Shown piece after piece: positions 37,791 to 46,417 of a stretch of 64,000 nt of DNA; the first letter of the stretch is position 1; each line of letters begins with the position of its first letter. Made by a program: the position numbers and the translations under genes. Below the pieces are notes generated by a model. The model saw only the letters and a list, made by a program, of their open reading frames with translations. It ran no database searches and was not told where the DNA came from. The stretch comes from Actinomycetota bacterium (lineage in GTDB: Bacteria > Actinomycetota > CADDZG01 > JAHWKV01 > JAOPZY01): NCBI GenBank assembly GCA_035765775.1, contig DASTWV010000043.1, positions 62,001 through 126,000 on the forward strand. Reading direction: 5' to 3'.

Positions 37791-39194
37791 ATGAGCGCCG
37801 CCACCCGAGCCCAGATCATCGACTACTCCTACATCGTCGCCGTCATCTGCTTCATCTACTCGCTGAAGTGGATGAACAAGCCGGCCACCGCCATCAAGGG
37901 CAACCGGATCGGCGAGTTCGGCATGGCCCTCGCCATCGCCGCCACGCTGATCAGCCACGACATCCACTCGTTCACCTGGATCATCGTCGGCCTGGTCATC
38001 GGGGCCCTCGCCGGCATCCCGCTGGCGGTCCTGACCCCGATGAAGGACGTTCCGCAGCAGATCGCCTTCATGCGGGCGTGCGGGGGCCTGGCGGCCGCCC
38101 TGGTGGGGACCGCCGAGTTCTACCTGCAGGAGAGCGGGATCATTCACTCGCACTTCAACATGGGCGCCCTGTGCGCCGAGGTGATCCTGGGCTACCTGAC
38201 CTTCACCGGGAGCCTGGTCGCCTCCGGCAAGCTGCAGCAGATCCTCCCCCAGAAACCCGTCCTCTACAAAGGCCACAACGCGGTCAACGGCATCGTGCTT
38301 GCCGCCGCCCTCATCGCTGCGGTGTACCTCAACTTCGAGCCCACCAAAACCGGGGTCTTCGCCGTCATGATCGTGGTGCCGATGATCTTCGGCGTCCTGC
38401 TGATCATCGCCATCGGCGGGGCCGACATGCCGACGGTCATCGCCCTGCTGAACGCCTACGGCGGGCTGTCGTCGGCCATGATGGGCTTCGTCCTGGCCAA
38501 CAAGCTGCTGATCGTCGCCGGGGCGCTCGACGGCTCCTCCGGCCTCATCCTGTCGATCATCATGTGCAAGGCCATGAACCGCTCGTTCACCAACGTGCTG
38601 TTCGGGGGCTTCGGGGCGGTGGCATCCAAGGGCGGCGCTGCCGAGGAGCGCAACTACCGCAGCGCCTCGGCCGAGGAGGCGGCCTCGATCCTGGACGCGG
38701 CGGCGACGGTGGTCGTCGTGCCCGGGTACGGCATGGCGGTGGCCCAGGCCCAGCACAAGGTTCGGGAGCTGTACGACACCCTCACCAAGGCGGGCACCGA
38801 TGTGAAGTTCGCCATCCACCCGGTGGCCGGACGGATGCCGGGCCACATGAACGTCATCCTGGCCGACGCCAACGTCCCCTACGAAGCCCTGGTGGAAATG
38901 GACGACATCAACGGCGAGTTCCCCCAGACCGACGTGGTGCTGGTGATCGGGGCCAACGACGTGGTCAACCCGGCGGCCAAGACCGACGAGACCTCGCCGA
39001 TCTACGGCATGCCGATCCTGGATGTGGACCGGGCGCGCAACGTCATGGTGATCAAGCGCTCGATGAGCCCGGGCTTCGCCGGGATCGACAACGACCTGTT
39101 CTACCTGGACAAGACCCTGATGCTGTTCGGCGACGCCAAGTCGTTCACCGCCGACATCGTGAAGGAGATCGCGGCCGCCAAGGCAGGCGTCTAG
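37791..39194 (+). CDS. pntB: NAD(P) transhydrogenase beta subunit (PntB)
   Basis: This 467-residue subunit has about nine membrane helices in the N-terminal half and an NADP(H)-binding dIII domain at the C-terminus. The latter has VVVVPGYGMAVAQAQHKVRE (about 305-324), HPVAGRMPGHMNVILADANVPY, IGANDVVNPAA and KRSMSPGFAGIDNDLFY. With PntAA/AB it forms a proton-driven NADH-to-NADPH transhydrogenase. A GGACCGG-TGG-CCGGTCC hairpin (39205-39221) follows and may end the operon. Confidence 0.95.
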   Translation: MSAATRAQIIDYSYIVAVICFIYSLKWMNKPATAIKGNRIGEFGMALAIAATLISHDIHSFTWIIVGLVIGALAGIPLAVLTPMKDVPQQIAFMRACGGLAAALVGTAEFYLQESGIIHSHFNMGALCAEVILGYLTFTGSLVASGKLQQILPQKPVLYKGHNAVNGIVLAAALIAAVYLNFEPTKTGVFAVMIVVPMIFGVLLIIAIGGADMPTVIALLNAYGGLSSAMMGFVLANKLLIVAGALDGSSGLILSIIMCKAMNRSFTNVLFGGFGAVASKGGAAEERNYRSASAEEAASILDAAATVVVVPGYGMAVAQAQHKVRELYDTLTKAGTDVKFAIHPVAGRMPGHMNVILADANVPYEALVEMDDINGEFPQTDVVLVIGANDVVNPAAKTDETSPIYGMPILDVDRARNVMVIKRSMSPGFAGIDNDLFYLDKTLMLFGDAKSFTADIVKEIAAAKAGV

Positions 39195-39204
39195 GAGCGG
39201 GCAG

Positions 39205-39221
39205 GGACCGGTGGCCGGTCC
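39205..39221 (+). terminator. Short GC-rich hairpin after pntB
   Basis: GGACCGG and CCGGTCC flank a TGG loop 11 nt after the pntB stop; CTCCCC rather than a U-run follows. It is a plausible weak terminator in the 54-nt gap before the convergent membrane-protein gene. Confidence 0.45.
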
Positions 39222-39248
39222 TCCCCGGTCGACGTTTCGGAAAGGCCT

Positions 39249-40016
39249 CTAGGGGTCGGAGTCAGGCCCGGGTGCGGGCGCGTGCTCCGGGTTCGGCCCC
39301 TGGGGGTAGGGCTCCGGCCATACGTAGTCGGGGGCGGAGCTGGGCGGCACCGGCGATGGCGGGCCGGGTGCCCCCGGTGCACGCCCGGGAGAGCCGTAGC
39401 CGGGAGGGTACTGGTAGCCGCCCGGGTAGCCGTAGCCCGGGTGGGCGGCCCCCTGCGCCTGCCTCACTTTGCCCCGCTTCACCGCGGTATGGATGATCAC
39501 GAGCAGGCCGATGACCAGCGCCAGAACCCCGAGCCCCAGGGCACTGATGACGGCCCCTACCAGGAGCGGGGCGACGCTGCGCCCGACCGCCAGGCCCCCG
39601 GTCCCCACCGAAGCCGAGGTGATCTGAAAATCGCCGCCCGGCTTGGGGATTCTGAAGGCGGCGATCCCCTCCCCGTTGTGGCCGTCGATCTTGTAGGCGA
39701 CGAAGGCCCGGCCCCAGGACCCGCCGTAGCGGCCAATCGTCACCCGCTGCGTGCCTCCGGAGGGCACCAGGGAGACGGTGACCAGCGGCACGTGGTCGGG
39801 AACCCCGCTGCCTTCGTAGTAGATGACGTAGCCACCCGGGTCGAGGGTGAGCAGCTCGGTGCCGGTGAGTGGCATCCGCTGGAAGTTATCGATGCGCCGG
39901 ACGTAGACCCTCAGGACGGCTGCACCCACCAGGCCGGCGCCGAGCAGCCCGACCGCGATGACCACCCCGCCGATCCAGTAGCCGGCTTTCGAAGGCCCCG
40001 CCGGGGGCGTGCTCAT
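39249..40016 (-). CDS. Membrane protein with extracytoplasmic domain and Pro/Tyr/Gly-rich tail
   Basis: This 255-residue protein of unknown function has helix 1 (about 12-35), an external domain of roughly 115 residues (IDNFQRMPL...GGYVIYYEGSG...), a second helix (about 150-175), and a cytoplasmic tail rich in P, G and Y (GYGYPGGYQYPPGYGSPG). It is paralogous in layout to the neighbouring gene 40054-40659 (shared FQR.P, Y.IYYE/Y.LYNE, and G.PL/ARYG motifs). It is probably the last gene of the SIS operon. Confidence 0.75.
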   Translation of the reverse strand: MSTPPAGPSKAGYWIGGVVIAVGLLGAGLVGAAVLRVYVRRIDNFQRMPLTGTELLTLDPGGYVIYYEGSGVPDHVPLVTVSLVPSGGTQRVTIGRYGGSWGRAFVAYKIDGHNGEGIAAFRIPKPGGDFQITSASVGTGGLAVGRSVAPLLVGAVISALGLGVLALVIGLLVIIHTAVKRGKVRQAQGAAHPGYGYPGGYQYPPGYGSPGRAPGAPGPPSPVPPSSAPDYVWPEPYPQGPNPEHAPAPGPDSDP

Positions 40017-40053
40017 GCCCTAAGTAACTCGCAGAGCTAGGGATCTGTCAAGC

Positions 40054-40659
40054 TCAGGCTGGTTGGTACGGGTAAGGATATTCGCCGGGGGGAGGGTATG
40101 CCCGCCGGGCGCGCCGGCGGCGGGCGAAGGTGGCGATGATCAGGACCACGCCGAGGACGAAGCCCACCAACCCAATGAACACTGCCCCCAGGACGGTGAA
40201 GGCCAAGCGGGGGCCGATGGTCTTGCCCACCGCCAGCGTGGCGCACGAGGACGGGGCATCGGTGCACACCGACGCCACGTGGTAGGTCCCGGGCGCAGGG
40301 GCGGAGAAGGTGTCGGCGGCGTCGCCCGAGAACTGATCGACGTTGTAGGTCAGGGTCGTGCGCCGCCCGTTCTGCAGCGTCCCGTAGCGGGCGAGCGGCA
40401 GGGGCGCTGTCCCCCCGGGCGCCGTCACGGTGGCCGAGAGGCCCAGATCGGCGGGGAACAGGGGCGATTCGTTGTACAGCACGTAGTTCCCGGCCGCGGT
40501 GAGGTGGACGTCACCCCCGCCGTTGGCCGGCACCCGCTGGAATGCCTTGACGTCGGTGCGGAACTGGGCCAGCCCGGCGACCACCCACAGTCCGGCCCCG
40601 ATGCCCCCGGCCACGATCACCAGGAGACCAACCAGGTACCCCCAGCGGGTCGGGCGCAT
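40054..40659 (-). CDS. Membrane protein paralogous to the downstream gene
   Basis: This 201-residue protein has the same architecture: N-terminal helix (WGYLVGLLVIVAGGIGAGLW), an external domain (FQRVPANGGGDVHLTAAGNY; VCTDAPSSCATLAVG with two Cys), a second helix, and a short RRRARRAYPPPGEYPYPYQPA tail. ATG 40659 lies 11 nt after the stop of the tandem-SIS gene. The domain may be a small beta sandwich. No family recognised. Confidence 0.75.
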   Translation of the reverse strand: MRPTRWGYLVGLLVIVAGGIGAGLWVVAGLAQFRTDVKAFQRVPANGGGDVHLTAAGNYVLYNESPLFPADLGLSATVTAPGGTAPLPLARYGTLQNGRRTTLTYNVDQFSGDAADTFSAPAPGTYHVASVCTDAPSSCATLAVGKTIGPRLAFTVLGAVFIGLVGFVLGVVLIIATFARRRRARRAYPPPGEYPYPYQPA

Positions 40660-40670
40660 CGCAGCGTCGG

Positions 40671-41918
40671 CTACACCATCTCCACCAGGTGGCGCAGGAC
40701 GTGGTACTGGGTGGCCTGCGCCTCCTGGATGCGGGGGATGTACTCGAAGTCGATGGTGACGCAGTGGTCCACCAGCTTGCGGGCGACCATCGGGCCACCG
40801 CCGTAGCCGGCCAGCCCGAAGGTGGTCATCTTGCGCCGCCGGGCCTCCTCGAGGGCGGCCAGGACGTTGCGCGAGCCACCCGAGGTGGAAACGGCGAAGG
40901 CGATGTCGCCCGGCTGCCCGAAGGCGATCACCTGGCGGGCGTAGATGTTGTCGTAGCCGACGTCGTTGCCCACCGCGGTCACCACGGCCTCCTCGTTGGT
41001 CAGCGAGAGGGCCGGCCGGGGGCGCATGCCGGGAGGCGGGGCCATGAGGTCGGTGACGAAGTCCTGGGCGTCGGTGGCCGAGCCGCCGTTGCCGAAGGCG
41101 AGGAGCTTGCCGCCGGCGCCGAACTGGCGAGCCAGGAGGCGAGCACCGTCCACCAGCTGGTCGGGCTTGGCCACCCGGATCGAGATCACGTCCTCGGCCT
41201 TCTGCTGGATGGAGCCCTGCACCTCGGCCAGCACGGCGTCGAGGTTGGTCTCGGCCTCGGCCAGGAACGGGTACAGGAAGCTGGACGCCCCCGAGTCGTG
41301 CACCGGGCCGGCGTCCCGGCCCTTCAGCAAGCCCTTGTGCTCGAAGAACACGTGCACCAGCTCCCAGAGCATGTGGTAGCCGGTCTCGTGCACCTCCTGG
41401 ACCACGAAGGGGTCGGGGTCCTCGCAGCTGAACAGCCAGTCGGCCTCCCAGGACCGCTGCCGGGACGTCGGCCCGGTCAGGGCGATGGTCATGATCCCCT
41501 TGGCGGCCGCCTGCTTGATCCCGGCCGCGATGGCGGGGCCGCTGGCGTCGTCGGGCGCCAGCGCCAGGCCGATGGCGATGTCGTCGGGCCGCCCGAGGAC
41601 GTCGATCTGCCGGGCGAACACCGAGGAGGAGTCCTCGGCGGCCAGGCCGAGGGCGGTCGGGCCATCGTTCGGCAGGGCGATGGCGGGCAGGGCACGCTTG
41701 CCGACGATGACCGGGTGGACGAACTCCACCGAGATGTGCGAGGCGTCGGTGGCCGCCGGGCCCATGCCGAAGGCCAGGATGCGCCCGCCCCGGGCGAAGC
41801 GTTCCGCCATCTCGTGGCACGCCCGGGCGAGCCGGGGAGCTTCGGCGGCGAACTGCGCCCGGACGACGGATGCCCGGTGCTGGTACTGGTCGATCACAAA
41901 GTCTTCCAGCTGCGCCAT
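40671..41918 (-). CDS. Tandem SIS-domain protein
   Basis: This 415-residue protein has two sugar-isomerase (SIS) domains. The first (about 1-195) has GRILAFGMGPAATDASHISVE and IAIGLALAPDDASGP. The second (about 215-410) has KLLAFGNGGSATDAQDFVTDL and IAFAVSTSGGSRNVLAALEEA, with the Ser/Thr phosphosugar loops. Only the second has a full GNGGSATDAQ signature like GmhA; the first is degenerate (FGMGPAATDA). It may act on a sedoheptulose-7-phosphate-like sugar, but no heptose genes are nearby. It heads a probable operon with the two membrane proteins. Confidence 0.88.
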   Translation of the reverse strand: MAQLEDFVIDQYQHRASVVRAQFAAEAPRLARACHEMAERFARGGRILAFGMGPAATDASHISVEFVHPVIVGKRALPAIALPNDGPTALGLAAEDSSSVFARQIDVLGRPDDIAIGLALAPDDASGPAIAAGIKQAAAKGIMTIALTGPTSRQRSWEADWLFSCEDPDPFVVQEVHETGYHMLWELVHVFFEHKGLLKGRDAGPVHDSGASSFLYPFLAEAETNLDAVLAEVQGSIQQKAEDVISIRVAKPDQLVDGARLLARQFGAGGKLLAFGNGGSATDAQDFVTDLMAPPPGMRPRPALSLTNEEAVVTAVGNDVGYDNIYARQVIAFGQPGDIAFAVSTSGGSRNVLAALEEARRRKMTTFGLAGYGGGPMVARKLVDHCVTIDFEYIPRIQEAQATQYHVLRHLVEMV

Positions 41919-42059
41919 GCTGCTGCCCCCGTTCGGCCGGTGAACCCCCAACCACCTTAGCGCGGCGTATGCCCGGGCCTCGGGCGGCATGGGGCTCGCC
42001 AGTCTTGGGCGGTTACAGTGCGAACGGGCGGTTGGCAGCCGAGTGAAAAGGGTGACGTG

Positions 42060-42779
42060 ATGACCACCGTGCGCAGCGAGACCATTGCCATCCCCGGCCG
42101 GGGTGAGTTCACCGCCCACACCGTGGTGCCCGATGCCGGTTCCGGTCCGGGTCTGCTCATCATCCAGGAGATCTTCGGCGTCAGCCCCTACATCAAAGAT
42201 GTGTGCGACCGGGTGGCCGCCCTTGGTTACGTCGCCATGGCGCCGGACCTGTACTGGCGCATCACGCCCGGCGTCTCGATCGACGAGCAGGACCCCGACG
42301 CCCTCCAGCGGGCCATGGGGTACGGCGGCCGGCTGGACTTCGAGGGCGCAGTCGGCGACGCCGTGGCCTCGCTCAAGCACCTGAAGGCGTTGCCGGAGGT
42401 GCAGGCCGGGGGAGGCAAGGCCGGGGTCATGGGCTTCTGCCTCGGGGGCGGGATCAGCTACCGGGTTGCGGCGGCGGCCGACCCAGCCTGTGCCATCTCC
42501 TACTACGGCTCGGCGGTGCCCGATGCGCTCGGGGTCGCCGGCGACATCCACTGCCCGATCCTGTTCCACTTCGGTCTGGAGGACAACTACCTCACCGTGG
42601 GGCGCCAGGCGGCGGTCCGGGAGGCTTTCGCCGGCAACGCCCTGGCCGAATTCCACGACCATGAAGGAGCCGGGCACGCTTTCGACAACCACAACTCGCC
42701 GAGGTTCTCCCACCCGCGGGCCGCCGCCGAGGCGTGGGAGCAGACCAAGGACTTCCTCCGCCAGAAGCTGCCGGTCTGA
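42060..42779 (+). CDS. Dienelactone hydrolase family protein
   Basis: This 239-residue alpha/beta-hydrolase has the Cys nucleophile in GVMGFCLGGG (about 126), Asp in FGLEDNYLT and His in GAGHAFDNHN. The N-terminal signature is PGLLIIQEIFGVSPYIKDV. The family hydrolyses dienelactones or related esters. The start ATG 42060 has AAAAGGGTGACGTG upstream. It is monocistronic and divergent from the SIS gene. Actual substrate unknown. Confidence 0.92.
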   Translation: MTTVRSETIAIPGRGEFTAHTVVPDAGSGPGLLIIQEIFGVSPYIKDVCDRVAALGYVAMAPDLYWRITPGVSIDEQDPDALQRAMGYGGRLDFEGAVGDAVASLKHLKALPEVQAGGGKAGVMGFCLGGGISYRVAAAADPACAISYYGSAVPDALGVAGDIHCPILFHFGLEDNYLTVGRQAAVREAFAGNALAEFHDHEGAGHAFDNHNSPRFSHPRAAAEAWEQTKDFLRQKLPV

Positions 42780-42827
42780 TCGGGCCCGGACTGCGGCCGG
42801 ACTGCGGGCCGCAGCCCCCATCATTCG

Positions 42828-42864
42828 GGGGACATTTGTCCCACTGCCCGGGACACAAGTCCCC
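42828..42864. repeat. Palindromic element (dispersed family, copy 4)
   Basis: GGGGACATTTGTCCC (42828-42842) is nearly complementary to GGGACACAAGTCCCC (42850-42864), 13 of 15 pairs. Its left arm shares GGGGACATTT.TCC with copy 2, and its right flank AAGTCCCC.GA.CTTC resembles copy 3. The bases CAAGTCCCCGAATTCA at 11205-11220 look like an isolated half of the same element. Confidence 0.6.
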
Positions 42865-42972
42865 GACTTCAGCCGAGGGGCGGCATGCGTGGACCCCGAG
42901 CGATGGCATGGGTCCGGGTGCCCCTTGACCGGCAAGGTTTCGTATCAGAGCCCGGACTGCATTGCCGGACCG

Positions 42973-43023
42973 AGTTCTGGGGGCGATTTTCCGCCTAAAC
43001 GACGGCAAAAAGTCCCCAGAACT
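42973..43023. repeat. Palindromic element (dispersed family, copy 3)
   Basis: AGTTCTGGGG (42973-42982) pairs with CCCCAGAACT (43014-43023). The interior (GATTTTCCGCC, GACGGCAAAAAG) aligns with copy 2 over nearly the whole length. It lies in the 258-nt gap between the dienelactone hydrolase and hemH, converging 3' ends. Confidence 0.8.
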
Positions 43024-43037
43024 TCCCTCGAAATCGG

Positions 43038-43943
43038 CTAACGTCCCGAGCGGGACCGCACCACCCCGGCCAGGACGGAGATGAAGCGGGGGTCGTCGTT
43101 CGGGGAGGCGGTGCGGCGCAGGTCGATCCCCAGCTCGGCGGCCTTCTCCACGCACTCGACGTCGATGTCGTACAGCACCTCCAGGTGGTCGGCCACGAAG
43201 CCGATCGGCGCCACCACGGCCCGCTTCCCCCCCCGGCTGCAGAACGCCGCCAGCGAGGTCAGCACATCCGGGCCCAGCCACGGCTCGCCGGTGTGGCTCT
43301 GGCTCTGGAAGGCGAACTCCCAGTTCGGCGCCCCGGCCACGGCGGCGATCAGGCCGGAGGAGTCGAGCAGCTGGTCCTGGTACGGGTCGCCGTCGGCCAG
43401 GATGCGTTCGGGCAGGCTGTGGGCGCTGAAGAACACCCGGGTGGTGGTGTCCTCGGCGTCCCAGTCGCCCAGGGCGGCTCTCAGGTTCTCGGCGGCGAAG
43501 CGAACGAACCCCGGGTTGTCGTACCAGAAGGGGATCATGTCGACCCGGAAGGTCGCCCCGATGGCCTCCGTGGCCGCCCGCAGGCGCTGCTCGTAGCCCC
43601 CGATGCTCATCTTCGAGTAGTGCGGAGCCAGGACCAGGCCGATGACGCGGTCGTGGCCGTCGGCGGCGATCTGCTCCACCGCCTCCCGGACGAAGGGATG
43701 CCAGTGCTTCATGCCCACGTAGGTCTGGTAGCCGTCGCCCAGCTCATCGCCCAGGGCGGCGGCCTGACGTTGAGTGATCTGGGGCAGGGGCGACAGGCCC
43801 CCGATGCGCTCGTAGCGGGCGACGAGGTCGGCCAGCGCCTCGGGCGAGGGCTTCCGCCCGCCCCGGATGTCGGTGTAGTACGCCTCCACCTCGTCGGTCG
43901 AGCGTGGGCCGCCGTAGGCCATGCACAGCACCGCCGTGCTCAT
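43038..43943 (-). CDS. hemH: Ferrochelatase (probably coproporphyrin III ferrochelatase)
   Basis: This 301-residue enzyme inserts Fe2+ into a porphyrin at the membrane surface. Motifs: AVLCMAYGGPRSTDEVEAYY, the catalytic His in FFSAHSLPERI and the Glu region PIGFVADHLEVLYDID. In Actinobacteria this family usually acts on coproporphyrin III (CpfC), which I assume here. The start ATG overlaps the hemE stop (ATGA). Confidence 0.93.
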   Translation of the reverse strand: MSTAVLCMAYGGPRSTDEVEAYYTDIRGGRKPSPEALADLVARYERIGGLSPLPQITQRQAAALGDELGDGYQTYVGMKHWHPFVREAVEQIAADGHDRVIGLVLAPHYSKMSIGGYEQRLRAATEAIGATFRVDMIPFWYDNPGFVRFAAENLRAALGDWDAEDTTTRVFFSAHSLPERILADGDPYQDQLLDSSGLIAAVAGAPNWEFAFQSQSHTGEPWLGPDVLTSLAAFCSRGGKRAVVAPIGFVADHLEVLYDIDVECVEKAAELGIDLRRTASPNDDPRFISVLAGVVRSRSGR

Positions 43944-45052
43944 TGCGCCGTCCTCTCGTGCACCCGGTCGACCAGGAGCTTGAGGTTGTCAAGGGGCGAA
44001 TCGGGCAGCACGCCGTGGCCCAGGTTGAAGATGTGCCCCGGGCGGCCGGCGGCGGCGGCGAGGACGTCGTCCACCCGCTGGGCGAGAACCTCGGGGGGCG
44101 CCAGCACGGCGGCTGGCTCCAGGTTGCCCTGGACCGCCCGGCCGGGGCCGATCCGCTCCCAGGCGGCGTCGAGCGGGATGCGCCAGTCCACGCCCACCAC
44201 ATCGGGGGGGATTGACGGGGGCCCACCGGGCGAGGCCATCTGATCGAGCAGCGTCGCGGTGTTGGTGCCGAAGTGGATCCGGGGGACGCCGAGGGAGGCC
44301 GTGGCGTCGAAGATCGTGGCCACGTGGGGCGCCACGAAGGCGGCGTAGTCGGCGGGCGACAGGGCGCCCACCCAGCTGTCAAACAGCTGCAGGGCCTGGA
44401 TGCCGGCCTCCACCTGGGCGCCGAGGTAGTCGATCACCATCGTGACCAGGCGCTCCATCAGCTGGTGCCAGGTGGCGGGCTCGGTGAACATCATTGCCTT
44501 GGTGCGGGTGAAGTCGCGGCTGGGGCGGCCCTCGATCAGGTAGCTGGCCAGGGTGAACGGCGCCCCGGAGAACCCGATGAGCGGGGCGACCCCCTCCAGC
44601 TCCCGGCGGGCGATCCGGATGGCGTCGAGGACTGCGGGGACCGACTCCCGGGCCGGGATGGCCGTCAGGGCGTCGATCTGGGCCGCCGAGCGGATGGGGT
44701 CGGCCACCACCGGGCCGACGTCCTCCACCAGCTCGAAGCGCACCCCGAGCCCGGCGAGGGGCAGCATGATGTCGGCGAACATGATGGCGGCGTCCACCTC
44801 CAGCACCTGGAGCGGGAGGAGGGTCACCTGGGCGCACAGCTCGGGGCGCTTGGTGATCTCGACCAGGCCGTAGTGCTCCCGCAGCTCCCGGTAGGCGGGC
44901 AGCGAGCGGCCCGCCTGGCGCATCATCCACACGGGGGTGGCATCGACCGGGCGCCGGGCGCAGGCGTCCAGGAAACGCCGGGCGCGCGGAGGGCCGGCCA
45001 GCGGTGCAGCGGTCGGGGTGGAGGGGGAAGCGGTGGCGGCGTCGGTCGTCAC
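43940..45052 (-). CDS. hemE: Uroporphyrinogen decarboxylase
   Basis: This 370-residue TIM-barrel enzyme of heme biosynthesis shows the PVWMMRQAGRSLPAYRELR signature (about 40-58), FADIMLPLAGLGVRFEL, GFSGAPFTLASYLIEG and the C-terminal HIFNLGHGVLPDSPLDN. The start GTG 45052 has GGTGGAGGCTCC upstream. It forms an operon with hemH; no hemG/Y is present in the window. Confidence 0.95.
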   Translation of the reverse strand: MTTDAATASPSTPTAAPLAGPPRARRFLDACARRPVDATPVWMMRQAGRSLPAYRELREHYGLVEITKRPELCAQVTLLPLQVLEVDAAIMFADIMLPLAGLGVRFELVEDVGPVVADPIRSAAQIDALTAIPARESVPAVLDAIRIARRELEGVAPLIGFSGAPFTLASYLIEGRPSRDFTRTKAMMFTEPATWHQLMERLVTMVIDYLGAQVEAGIQALQLFDSWVGALSPADYAAFVAPHVATIFDATASLGVPRIHFGTNTATLLDQMASPGGPPSIPPDVVGVDWRIPLDAAWERIGPGRAVQGNLEPAAVLAPPEVLAQRVDDVLAAAAGRPGHIFNLGHGVLPDSPLDNLKLLVDRVHERTAQ

Positions 45053-45207
45053 GGAGCCTCCACCTTACCAGGGCCCCCGCACGGCCCTGGGGGCCCGGCG
45101 AGCCCGGCGGCCGGTCAGTCCCGTCCGGGCGGGACGAGGCGAGAACCCACTCGAGGTCGAGGCAGCGCCGCCGCCGGCGCCGGGTAGAGCTGGCCAGAGA
45201 TCAGGTA

Positions 45208-45252
45208 TTTGTGCATGGGTGGACATGATAATCCTGTTCGGCCATGCACAAA
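45208..45252. repeat. Inverted repeat between HAD gene and hemE
   Basis: TTTGTGCATGG (45208-45218) is perfectly complementary to CCATGCACAAA (45242-45252), with a 23-nt loop, in the 274-nt gap between the HAD gene end (45327) and hemE start (45052). No U-run follows on the minus strand. It could be a regulatory palindrome about 150 nt upstream of hemE. The rest of the gap shows nothing clear. Confidence 0.55.
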
Positions 45253-45326
45253 AAGGACCTGGCGGGGGCCCGAACCCAGGGGCTAGCCACTCGAAACAGC
45301 GACCGGGCTCCGGCCACCCCGAAGCT

Positions 45327-45974
45327 TCAGCGCACGAGCTCCAACAGGTCGGCGCTCGCCGCGGCGAGCGAATCGTAGACCCGGGGTGCCCCGCTCAGCG
45401 CCTCGGGCTTGTGGGTCGTCGCTACCGCCACCACCGACATCCCACCCCGCAGGGCCGCTTGGATACCCACGGGCGCATCCTCGACCACCGTGCACGCCGC
45501 CGGCGCGGCGCCCAACGCCCGGGCCGCCTTCAGGAAGCACTCGGGATCCGGCTTGCCCTGGGTGGTGTCGTCGCCGCAGACCATCACCGCCGGGGGCTCC
45601 ACGCCCGCGGCCGCCAGCAGGGCCGGGCCGTAGCGCCGCCGAGCGGAGGTGACCACCGCCCAGCGGTCGGGGGGCAGGGCGGCCACGAGGGCCTGCGCCC
45701 CGGGCATGGCGACCGCCTTCGAGGTCCCCTCCTCCATGAGGCGCTCGAAGCTCTCCAGGGCCTCGACCACCCGGGCGGGCGGGGCGTCGACCATGATCGA
45801 GGCGATCACGTCCTCCGGCCGCCGTCCGTGCAGGTCCCGGGGGAACTGGGAGCGCTCGATCCGGTAGATCTTCGCCCAACAGGTGTAGGCGTAGCGGTAG
45901 GCCTCCAGCGACTCGATGAGCACGCCGTCCATGTCGAACAGGAGCACCCGGCGCTCAGCCATCGGCGCCGTCAT
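45327..45974 (-). CDS. HAD-superfamily hydrolase (phosphatase/phosphoglucomutase-like)
   Basis: This is a 215-residue HAD enzyme: motif I LLFDMDGVLIES, motif II VVTSARRR, motif III/IV CGDDTTQGKPDPECFLKAA and VVEDAPVGIQAALRGG. It belongs to the subfamily of small sugar-phosphate phosphatases (e.g. GS1/beta-PGM-like). It overlaps the upstream Cys-motif gene by about 20 nt; starts at 45986 and 45962 are also possible. Substrate unknown. Confidence 0.88.
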   Translation of the reverse strand: MTAPMAERRVLLFDMDGVLIESLEAYRYAYTCWAKIYRIERSQFPRDLHGRRPEDVIASIMVDAPPARVVEALESFERLMEEGTSKAVAMPGAQALVAALPPDRWAVVTSARRRYGPALLAAAGVEPPAVMVCGDDTTQGKPDPECFLKAARALGAAPAACTVVEDAPVGIQAALRGGMSVVAVATTHKPEALSGAPRVYDSLAAASADLLELVR

Positions 45975-46314
45975 CCCCACCCCCACTGCGGGCGTACTCG
46001 GTCAGGATGTCCAGCCAGCGCAGGAGGGCGCCGCACCGGGGGCACTCGGAGGCGTCGCGCTCGACGTCGATGAAGGCGATGTCCCGGGGCGCCAGCTCGA
46101 GGCGCAGGCGGTCCACCAGCTCCGCCTCGGTCGGTTCCTCGTCCTCGGTCAGCATGCCCTCGTCGGCCATCCACGAGGCCAGGCCGCGGGTGTCGATCTC
46201 CTCGTCGAGGCGGCGGGAGTGGGCCGGGACAAAAGCGGCGGGGATCCAGAACTGGATCTCCTGGCCGCAGCGGTGCCGGATGCCCAACATGATTGCGCGT
46301 GATTCGTCAGCCAC
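45955..46314 (-). CDS. Small protein with Cys pairs (possible zinc ribbon/CpXC-like)
   Basis: This 119-residue protein has IRHRCGQEIQFWIPAAF near the N-terminus and SECPRCGALLRWLDIL near the C-terminus, with an acidic middle. Spacing of Cys motifs suggests metal binding similar to CpXC-type proteins, but the first motif has only one Cys, so the assignment is weak. The start GTG 46314 is weakly supported. It is coupled to the HAD gene by overlap. Confidence 0.6.
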   Translation of the reverse strand: MADESRAIMLGIRHRCGQEIQFWIPAAFVPAHSRRLDEEIDTRGLASWMADEGMLTEDEEPTEAELVDRLRLELAPRDIAFIDVERDASECPRCGALLRWLDILTEYARSGGGDDGADG

Positions 46315-46417
46315 CCCTTCATGATGCCCCCATTGCTGGCCGAGTTGTCCCCGGAGGGCTCCGAGGTGGCGGTGGTGCCGCCCACCGGGCAACCTTTCGG
46401 GACGCCAGGCAGTCTGT

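Noticed and set aside
45255-45330. tRNA-like GGGTTCGGGCCC on the minus strand near the HAD gene end
   Set aside because: No acceptor stem, D arm or anticodon arm can be built around it.
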